The notes under the pieces: generated by a model | Seen by the model: only the letters and a program-made list of their open reading frames with translations | What the model was told of the DNA's origin: nothing | Databases searched by the model: none | Translations under genes and position numbers: made by a program | Assembly: GCA_022782405.1 (NCBI GenBank) | Contig: JALFNK010000002.1 | Location: 1-64,000 of the forward strand | Direction: 5' to 3' | DNA: 64,000 nucleotides | Source of the DNA: Alistipes sp. | GTDB lineage: Bacteria; Bacteroidota; Bacteroidia; Bacteroidales; Rikenellaceae | Shown here: piece by piece, positions 1 to 5,781 of the stretch | Layout: every line of letters starts with the position of its first letter | Position numbering within the stretch: the stretch's first letter is position 1

Positions 1-133
<133 letters not shown>

Positions 134-189
134 GTATAAAATGTTTTGTATAAATCTTTAGCTCAAATCTCAAAGGTATTGTTTGAAAT

Positions 190-207
190 CACTCTCTTGC
201 GAGAGTG
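190..207 (-). other. rRNA leader hairpin
   Basis: A perfect 7-bp stem (CACTCTC / GAGAGTG) with a 4-nt loop TTGC lies in the transcribed leader between the proximal rrn promoter and the 16S gene. It could be a processing or antitermination element. No boxA-like sequence was confidently seen. The rest of 134-347 is AT-rich leader with no gene. Confidence 0.4.
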
Positions 208-347
208 GGAAAACTAATAGCTGCTCAAATACTTCAAAGAACGCTGTTCAGTATATTGCTATAAAGAACAATTCTTATTTTTGTCGGTTCCGATCACCCG
301 ATCTTCGCCTCAACTTAACCACCGTTTTTTCAAGTGGGAAAGTGGTG

Positions 348-379
348 CAAAGGTAAGTGTTATTTTTCGAACCACCAAA
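348..379 (-). promoter_or_regulatory. rrn promoter P3 (proximal)
   Basis: On the minus strand the -33 box TTTG (376-379) is followed by 20 bp and the -7 box TACCTTTG (348-355), the Bacteroidota primary sigma pattern. The bases just after the -7 box read CACC, as in the other stable-RNA promoters of this window. Confidence 0.8.
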
Positions 380-461
380 TCTTTTTGAAAGATTTTTTTC
401 GAGAATTTTTCAGAACCTTTACTGCTTCATTTCAGACCTGCTGTCTTATTGGAAGCGGGTG

Positions 462-492
462 CAAAGGTAAGGCAAATTTTCGAATCTCCAAA
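462..492 (-). promoter_or_regulatory. rrn promoter P2 (middle)
   Basis: Minus-strand TTTG (489-492), 19 bp, TACCTTTG (462-469), followed by CACCCGCTTC. It lies in the second copy of a direct repeat of about 110 bp that carries all three rrn promoters. Confidence 0.8.
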
Positions 493-570
493 AGATTTCG
501 GATTTTTTTTCAAAATTTTTCAGAACCCTTTTCAGCGCCCCGGAGAAGTGTTTTTCTCTCGAAGCGGGTG

Positions 571-603
571 CAAAGATAAGCACTTTTCCGGACAACTTCC
601 AAA
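571..603 (-). promoter_or_regulatory. rrn promoter P1 (distal)
   Basis: Minus-strand TTTG (600-603), 21 bp, TATCTTTG (571-578), followed by CACCCGCTTC. This is the most upstream of three tandem promoters firing toward the 16S gene. The 134-718 interval otherwise holds only AT-rich spacer and the promoter of the next plus-strand gene. Confidence 0.78.
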
Positions 604-689
604 TATTTCAAGCACTTTTTTTACGCCATCTTCATCACGCAAAACTCATTCGATTATCCACCAGTAAGTTAGTTGTAATTTTTTTTTAA

Positions 690-697
690 TATCTTTG
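690..697 (+). promoter_or_regulatory. -7 promoter element of the YiiX-like lipoprotein gene
   Basis: TATCTTTG lies 21 bp before the ATG at 719. A -33 box is not clear. Transcription would start near 704, which excludes the TTG at 695 and makes the ATG at 707 unlikely as start. Confidence 0.6.
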
Positions 698-718
698 CAA
701 AGACTAATGGAACGGACC

Positions 719-1354
719 ATGAAATGTTTTATTATATATATAGGTATACTTCTTGCGGCTCAGTCGTGCGGTCCTACCACCCGGCATCTGCAAAGCGGCG
801 ATCTGCTGTTCCAGGTTGGGAAAAACTCCGGCATGGAACAGGCAATCAAAGCAGCAACAGGACGCAGCAAGACACCTGATTTCACCCATGTAGGCATTGT
901 CGTCGTCAGGGATGGGGCCGACTCGGTACTGGAAGCCACCTCGGAGGGCGGCGTAAGGATGACCTCGCTGAAAGAGTTTCTGCAACGCGCAGCGCCCGAT
1001 ATCAAGGGACGGCCGCTGGTCGTGGCCAAGCGGCTGCGTGATACGGCGGGACTGGCCGCTTCGCTGCAGCATGCCGCAGCATGCATCGGACTCCCCTACG
1101 ATTATGCATTCCGGCACGGGAACGGCCGCTACTATTGCAGTGAACTGGTATGGGAGAACTACCGCACGCCCGACGGAGAACGGAGATTTCCGGCCCGACC
1201 GATGAACTTCCGGGCACAGGACGGTACGATGCCGCAATTCTGGATCGAGTTGTTCGAACAGCTCGGAGAGCCCATTCCCGAGGGAGAACCGGGCACAAAC
1301 CCGAACGACATGGCATGCGATCCGCAACTGCAGGAAGTCGGACGCTGGTTCTGA
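719..1354 (+). CDS. YiiX/YebB-like NlpC/P60-superfamily lipoprotein
   Basis: A 211-residue protein resembling permuted papain-like cysteine hydrolases (YiiX/YaeF type), which act on amide bonds; the true substrate is unknown. A signal with lipobox-like AAQSC puts the lipidated Cys at residue 17, so it is probably anchored in the outer membrane. The family pattern is visible: GDLLFQ near residue 32, then THVGIVV with the likely catalytic His, then YYCSELVW with the likely catalytic Cys. The start at 719 was chosen because the promoter -7 box at 690-697 leaves only a short leader and because the signal peptide begins MKCF. It is monocistronic and converges with the mgtC-like gene, with only 6 nt between the stop codons. 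Confidence 0.85.
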   Translation: MKCFIIYIGILLAAQSCGPTTRHLQSGDLLFQVGKNSGMEQAIKAATGRSKTPDFTHVGIVVVRDGADSVLEATSEGGVRMTSLKEFLQRAAPDIKGRPLVVAKRLRDTAGLAASLQHAAACIGLPYDYAFRHGNGRYYCSELVWENYRTPDGERRFPARPMNFRAQDGTMPQFWIELFEQLGEPIPEGEPGTNPNDMACDPQLQEVGRWF

Positions 1355-1360
1355 AGAGGA

Positions 1361-2026
1361 TCAGACGACCCGCTCGACGGTAATATCGGGATCGGCACGC
1401 AACAGATCTATGTACCCATCCTCCGAAGCGGCCCCCTTGGCCCGAATAACCAAAGTGGCACGATGCACGACCCCATCAGGAGTCCGGGCCGCCTCGACCT
1501 CGTAAGAGACGACGGCATAATCGCGGCTTTCAAGCCGGCGGAAGGCCTCCTCGATACTCTTGCGCTCCACTGCCGAGAAGACGATCATCGTACGCCGGCG
1601 GCCGATACCGCCGAAGACAAGCGTAAGCACTTCCAGACCGAAGAGCGTAAGCAACGTTGCCGCTCCAGCGACCACATACATGTGTGCCCCGGCTGCAAGG
1701 CCGATACCGGCCGTGGCCCAAAGGCTGGCAGCCGTTGTCAGCCCGCGAACCAGCTGGCGGTGGATGATGATCGTACCGGCGCCGATAAAGCCGATACCGC
1801 TGACAACCTGCGCCGCAATACGGCTCGGATCGAGGCGCAGACCGTCGTGCGAGGAGAGAAAGTCCTCGAATCCGTATTGGGACACGATCATCATCAGGGC
1901 GCTGCCCAACGCCACCAGAAAATGAGTACGGAAGCCCGCATCCTTGACCCGATATTCACGATCAAGACCGATAACCGTGCCGCAAAGACCCGCCACGCAC
2001 AACCGCAAAATGAAATTCCACTCCAT
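1361..2026 (-). CDS. MgtC/SapB family membrane protein
   Basis: A 221-residue inner-membrane protein of the MgtC/SapB family. Several hydrophobic helices fill residues 1-135, with family signatures GLDREYR near residue 20, FRTHFLVALGSAL near 32-44 and SGIGFIGAGTII near 76-87. A soluble ACT-like C-terminal domain of about 80 residues follows. Family members are linked to magnesium homeostasis or inhibition of F-ATPase, but the precise role here is unknown. An upstream in-frame extension of 50 residues exists; I prefer the ATG at 2026 because a minus-strand -7 box (TATATTTG, 2081-2088) lies between it and the extension and because the first helix begins right after this Met. Confidence 0.85.
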   Translation of the reverse strand: MEWNFILRLCVAGLCGTVIGLDREYRVKDAGFRTHFLVALGSALMMIVSQYGFEDFLSSHDGLRLDPSRIAAQVVSGIGFIGAGTIIIHRQLVRGLTTAASLWATAGIGLAAGAHMYVVAGAATLLTLFGLEVLTLVFGGIGRRRTMIVFSAVERKSIEEAFRRLESRDYAVVSYEVEAARTPDGVVHRATLVIRAKGAASEDGYIDLLRADPDITVERVV

Positions 2027-2080
2027 ATAACCGATGATCGAAATGCCGGCGCCAAACCATGTACCGCCGGCGTGTTGGAA

Positions 2081-2088
2081 CAAATATA
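2081..2088 (-). promoter_or_regulatory. candidate -7 element for the mgtC-like gene
   Basis: Minus-strand TATATTTG matches TAnnTTTG. No convincing -33 box is visible. It would give a leader of about 50 nt before the ATG at 2026. Confidence 0.4.
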
Positions 2089-2128
2089 CGAAAAACACCC
2101 GGTTTTCGAAGTTTTTGCTCCCGAAAGA

Positions 2129-2158
2129 TTGCAGCATGGAAAATTTTTCATAATTTTG
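2129..2158 (+). promoter_or_regulatory. promoter of rpmI-rplT
   Basis: TTG (2129-2131), 19 bp, TAATTTTG (2151-2158). Transcription would start near 2164, about 30 nt before rpmI. A dedicated promoter fits the absence of infC upstream. Confidence 0.65.
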
Positions 2159-2192
2159 CAGGCTAAGTTTAACCAATTAACTGTTTACGACA

Positions 2193-2387
2193 ATGCCGAA
2201 AATGAAAACCAATGCCGCGGCGAAGAAGCGTTTTACCTTCACCGGCACAGGAAAGATCAAGCGTCAGCACGCTTATCACAGTCACATCCTGACCAAAAAG
2301 ACGACGAAACAGAAGCGTAACCTCTGCTACTCGGGTATCGTTTCTGCAGCCGACGAGGCCAAAATCAAGAACCTGCTCGTAAAGTAA
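2193..2387 (+). CDS. rpmI: 50S ribosomal protein L35
   Basis: A 64-residue basic protein with the family pattern [14 protein letters not shown] at the N-terminus, the Lys/Arg/His-rich middle and a [12 protein letters not shown] end. It is a small component of the large ribosomal subunit. It is followed after 215 nt by rplT, the usual partner. The initiation factor IF3 gene that normally precedes rpmI is not here; a divergent mgtC-like gene lies upstream instead. Confidence 0.96.
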   Translation: MPKMKTNAAAKKRFTFTGTGKIKRQHAYHSHILTKKTTKQKRNLCYSGIVSAADEAKIKNLLVK

Positions 2388-2602
2388 TTCACACAACAGG
2401 ATCTTGCGCTTCCCCCATCGGGAAGCAACCGAGAAGAATCGAATGCGGCGTGCGGTGCGCAGGCACCCCCAAGAGTCCGACGGCGACGCAGGAGAGACTT
2501 CCCGATCTCAAAAAAACAGGTCGGACTCAAAACCGGAGCGAATCAGCCCCGAAGAACGCGGGAGAACCGCGTCGCTGACAGCTCTTCAAAAACTTTTACG
2601 TT
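2388..2602 (+). other. long rpmI-rplT intercistronic region
   Basis: 215 nt without a gene separate rpmI and rplT, unusually long for this pair. It contains several GC-rich inverted segments, for example GCTTCCC (2408-2414) pairing with GGGAAGC (2420-2426). It could hold a leader for rplT autoregulation, since L20 represses its own operon in other bacteria, but no specific L20-binding fold was proven by eye. Confidence 0.35.
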
Positions 2603-2947
2603 ATGCCACGTTCAGTAAATGCCGTTGCGTCCCGCGCACGCAGAAAAAAAGTTTTGAAACTTGCCAAGGGTAACTTTGGTTCAAGGGGAAACGTTTGGAC
2701 CGTTGCGAAAAATACGGTCGAAAAGGGCTTGCAGTTTGCCTATGCACACCGCCAGCTCAAGAAGAGGACCTTCCGTTCGCTGTGGATCACGCGTATCAAC
2801 GCCGCAGTCCGCGCCCAGGGAATGACCTATTCACAGTTTATCGGCAAGCTCAACGCCAAGGGTATCGTTCTGAACCGCAAGGTTCTCGCAGACCTGGCCA
2901 TGAACGAGCCGAAGGCATTCGAAGCAATCGTTAAAGAGGTTAAATAG
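2603..2947 (+). CDS. rplT: 50S ribosomal protein L20
   Basis: A 114-residue protein with the L20 pattern [18 protein letters not shown], then [21 protein letters not shown] and the C-terminal NRKVLADLA segment. L20 binds 23S rRNA and is essential for early assembly of the large subunit. The length is normal. The gene ends before a strong hairpin at 3109-3145. Confidence 0.97.
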   Translation: MPRSVNAVASRARRKKVLKLAKGNFGSRGNVWTVAKNTVEKGLQFAYAHRQLKKRTFRSLWITRINAAVRAQGMTYSQFIGKLNAKGIVLNRKVLADLAMNEPKAFEAIVKEVK

Positions 2948-3108
2948 CGGATCCCGTACGGCCTCCGGGCCGCCTGGGATCAAAGCCGCCGAACAGGTCC
3001 GGAATCTTCCGGAAACCATACGGCGCAAACCGACAGGGGTTTCGGCCAAAACCGAGGCCCCTGTTTCGGTTCCATACGGACGAAAGATACCCACCCTCCA
3101 GACATACG

Positions 3109-3145
3109 GAAGCCCGGATCGGCCGAAACGGCCGATCCGGGCTTC
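3109..3145. terminator. bidirectional hairpin between rplT and the SOD gene
   Basis: A perfect 17-bp stem with an AAA loop sits between the convergent rplT and SOD-rubredoxin genes. There is no U-run, as is common for hairpins in this window. A second, weaker hairpin with ACAGGGG/CCCCTGT arms lies at about 3036-3065. Confidence 0.7.
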
Positions 3146-3161
3146 GTCTATCGAGCAGGCG

Positions 3162-3899
3162 CTACTCCTCTACGGGAACGAACGCATCCTTGTCGAGACC
3201 GCACAGCGGGCAGCTCCAGTTGTCAGGGATCTCCTCAAAGGGGGTTCCGGGGGCAATGCCCGTCTCGGGATCGCCCTTCGCAGGGTCGTAGACATAGTCG
3301 CAGGCCGTGCAGCGGTAGCGCCGCGGGATGCAGCGGTCAGCAACCTTGTGCCAGTCGATCAACTCCCAGAAGGCAGCGATGAAGTCGGCCCGCCGGTTAC
3401 GGTAGTCGATATAGTAGGCATGTTCCCAGACATCGATCGTCATCACGGGACGAAGACCCTCGGTGAGCGGGTTACCGGCATTCGGGCGCGCTACAATGGA
3501 GAGATGCCACGACTTGTCGGCGACGAGCCACACCCAGCCCGAGCCGAAAAGGCCCATTGCAGCCTGCGTGAACTGCTGGCGGAAATTCTCGACCGAGCCG
3601 AAATCCCGTGCGAGCAGGGCCGCCAGCTTTTCGGGCATCGGCTTCTGCTCGGGGGTCAGCATCCGGAAGAAAAAGGTATGATTCCAACTCTGCGCCGCGT
3701 TGTTGAAGATCGCACCGTCGGCCCGACGGACAATCTCATCGAGCGGCATCGTCTCATAAGGTGTACCGACGATCAGCCGGTTCAGATTGTCGATATAGGT
3801 TTGCAGATGTTTTCCGTAATGGTACTCGATCGTCTCGAGACTCATCTTCGGAGCAAGGGCCTCCGGTGCATAGGGAAGCTCGGGCATGGCATGTTTCAT
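3162..3899 (-). CDS. iron superoxide dismutase fused to a rubredoxin domain
   Basis: A 245-residue protein with two domains. Residues 1-190 are an Fe/Mn superoxide dismutase with metal ligands H27, H74, D156 and H160. Gln at 70 in NNAAQSWNH and Ala at 141 in PNAGNPL are the pattern of iron (or cambialistic) rather than manganese enzymes. Residues 194-245 are a complete rubredoxin with two Cys pairs, C197-x2-C200 and C230-x2-C233, which should bind one iron. There is no signal peptide, so it is cytosolic. The rubredoxin could feed electrons to the dismutase site or link it to another partner; that is inference. The start at 3899 lies about 18 nt after the predicted transcription start; the longer reading frame begins upstream of the promoter. 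Confidence 0.95.
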   Translation of the reverse strand: MKHAMPELPYAPEALAPKMSLETIEYHYGKHLQTYIDNLNRLIVGTPYETMPLDEIVRRADGAIFNNAAQSWNHTFFFRMLTPEQKPMPEKLAALLARDFGSVENFRQQFTQAAMGLFGSGWVWLVADKSWHLSIVARPNAGNPLTEGLRPVMTIDVWEHAYYIDYRNRRADFIAAFWELIDWHKVADRCIPRRYRCTACDYVYDPAKGDPETGIAPGTPFEEIPDNWSCPLCGLDKDAFVPVEE

Positions 3900-3923
3900 G
3901 GTTCGGAATGTTTTAAGTTTCGG

Positions 3924-3931
3924 GAAAGATA
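3924..3931 (-). promoter_or_regulatory. -7 element of the SOD-rubredoxin gene
   Basis: Minus-strand TATCTTTC is one base off TATCTTTG and lies 24 bp before the ATG. It abuts the U-run of the upstream operon's terminator, so termination and initiation signals are nearly fused. Confidence 0.5.
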
Positions 3932-3968
3932 AAAAAATTTCCGGTCCGTTATTCATACGGACCGGAAA
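3932..3968 (-). terminator. terminator of the TPR/beta-barrel operon
   Basis: A perfect 12-bp stem (TTTCCGGTCCGT with ACGGACCGGAAA, loop of 7 nt) is followed on the minus strand by a run of seven more T. This is a classic intrinsic terminator. Confidence 0.85.
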
Positions 3969-4014
3969 AAAAGATCTTCCGAACGATATGCTTCACGATG
4001 CATGCCGCGGCGGA

Positions 4015-5781
4015 TCAGAAATTGGCCTTGATGCCCGCCGTGAAATGAGCGCCCAGTTCGGGATACCAGGGGAACTCGTACAACCGACGATTGATCAGGT
4101 TGCGTCCTTCGGCAAAGAAGGTGATTCTATTCGATATCTTCCAGTCGAAATCGACGCGCAGATCGACGCCGAAGGGTACCTCCATGCGGGAAAGGTAGTT
4201 ACGGACATCCGCAGAACCGTCACTGCCGGAGAGGGTCTCGATTTCATAGACATTCCACGACCGGCGGCTCTGCAGCAAGGCTTCCACGCCGAATCCGATC
4301 TTGCGTCCTTCGTAACGGGCTCCGAAATTGCCGGCGAAGGAGGGAGCCCCGCTGCTCCACTTCTGCTCGTCATTGTAGGCATAGCCATGTACGCCGAGGT
4401 CGAACTTCAGCACGCTCAACGGACGGTATTCGATCTCGCCATTGAACGACGTTACGGTCTGACGCCCCATGACCGGAAGGAATGCGCCGGGGAACAGTTC
4501 GCTTCGGGTTCCCGCCCCGTCCTCCGTCGTTTCGCGGAAGGCCATCCAGTAGACATGGTTGTCATGGATCGTAAGTCCGGCATAGGCACGGTAGGAGAAG
4601 CGGTTGTTCCAGAGTGTGCCGTTCAGGCCGAACCGTCCGTTATAGTCCACCGAACTGCGGTCGAGCCACCCGGAAACGACGTAGGGATTCCGGTACATCA
4701 ACGAACGCAGGCTGTTGTCATCGACGCAGCCATCCACCTCGAGAAAAGGCTTGAGCCCCGGAGTCCCGAGGTTGAAGTCGAGGTGGGCAAAGGGGATGAG
4801 GTAGTTCCCGATCTCCACGATCGGGTCGGGGTCGGCTGCGGTCTCCACACGGTCGCGGTAGAAGTCGGCTCCGACCTCCAGGCGTACGACGCCTCCCCGG
4901 AAGCCGTAACGCAGGGCGGCATGGAACTGCCCCTGATCGGGTCCCTCGAACGCCTTTTCACCCATCTGATATTCATAGCCGAGCGTTGCCGAAAGCATAT
5001 GGCGGCCGAAGCCCCGGGCAATGCGGCCGTATCCCTCCAGCGAGAGCTGACGGCCCGGATCACCATTGGCCGCGGGCCATTCGGAGTGGTCGAAAAACAT
5101 TCCGCCGCGCAACACTACCTCGAAATTCGTCCGTTCGAGATTCTGGAACTCGTCGCCGAAACGCAGCATGAGATTCGCATCGCCGAAATCGACCATCGAC
5201 CCCGGGACATATAACGGTTTTACTCCCGGCGTGGCATAGGCGCCGTAACGATGGTGCATGCGGTTGTCGTAGGACAACTCTCCCTCGAGAATATGCCGAC
5301 CCAAATACTTGCCCGCGGCGACACCGGCGCGGTTCTTCATCTGCACGGAGTTATTGTCCGCCACGCCGAAATCGTTGCGGATATCGGCATAGCGTCCTTC
5401 ATGATTGACATACCCCATCAGATAACCCGTCGAGGGATTCTGCGTCGTGGCATAGAAATCCAGCACCGAATTGAGCGGATAACCCGCGCCGACCTTCAGG
5501 TAGAAAGGCAGCGGACGGTTGAACTCCCAGTAGGTTACCGTGGCGGGACGGATAGGGCGTGTCGTAAGCGTCGTACGCAGCGACAGCGGCGTAATCGTAT
5601 AGTCGATCTCGGGCCGCATCTGCGTCGTATCGGTCATATCGGGCTCCACGGCCAGCTTCGAGGCGCTCTCCACACGCGGCACATAGGCTTTCGTAACCTC
5701 CACCTGCTTTTCGACCTGCGCCGCAGCCAACTGCGGCAGCGCCGCCATCAGCAGGGCGGCCAGTATCACTTTTTTCATCAT
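4015..5781 (-). CDS. plug-less TonB-receptor-like outer-membrane beta-barrel
   Basis: A 588-residue protein with a clear signal peptide (MMKKVILAALLMAALPQLAAAQ). The rest is rich in alternating aromatic and polar strands typical of an outer-membrane beta-barrel, and it ends in TAGIKANF with a terminal Phe. Repeats such as FGDEF, RLEVGADFYRD and FFAEGRNLINRR resemble the barrel of TonB-dependent receptors, but no plug domain or carboxypeptidase-like repeat is visible. Its start overlaps the stop of the preceding TPR gene by one base (TGATG), so the two are probably translationally coupled and work together in the cell envelope. Substrate unknown. Confidence 0.8.
   Translation of the reverse strand: MMKKVILAALLMAALPQLAAAQVEKQVEVTKAYVPRVESASKLAVEPDMTDTTQMRPEIDYTITPLSLRTTLTTRPIRPATVTYWEFNRPLPFYLKVGAGYPLNSVLDFYATTQNPSTGYLMGYVNHEGRYADIRNDFGVADNNSVQMKNRAGVAAGKYLGRHILEGELSYDNRMHHRYGAYATPGVKPLYVPGSMVDFGDANLMLRFGDEFQNLERTNFEVVLRGGMFFDHSEWPAANGDPGRQLSLEGYGRIARGFGRHMLSATLGYEYQMGEKAFEGPDQGQFHAALRYGFRGGVVRLEVGADFYRDRVETAADPDPIVEIGNYLIPFAHLDFNLGTPGLKPFLEVDGCVDDNSLRSLMYRNPYVVSGWLDRSSVDYNGRFGLNGTLWNNRFSYRAYAGLTIHDNHVYWMAFRETTEDGAGTRSELFPGAFLPVMGRQTVTSFNGEIEYRPLSVLKFDLGVHGYAYNDEQKWSSGAPSFAGNFGARYEGRKIGFGVEALLQSRRSWNVYEIETLSGSDGSADVRNYLSRMEVPFGVDLRVDFDWKISNRITFFAEGRNLINRRLYEFPWYPELGAHFTAGIKANF

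Noticed and set aside
171..178. Fourth rrn promoter (minus-strand TACCTTTG close to the 16S gene)
   Set aside because: No -33 box at the right distance and no CACC after it; it would leave a leader of only about 35 nt. Probably chance in AT-rich leader.
1463..2320. Plus-strand 285-codon frame over the mgtC-like gene and rpmI
   Set aside because: Shadow frame; it overlaps rpmI in another frame and has no family features.
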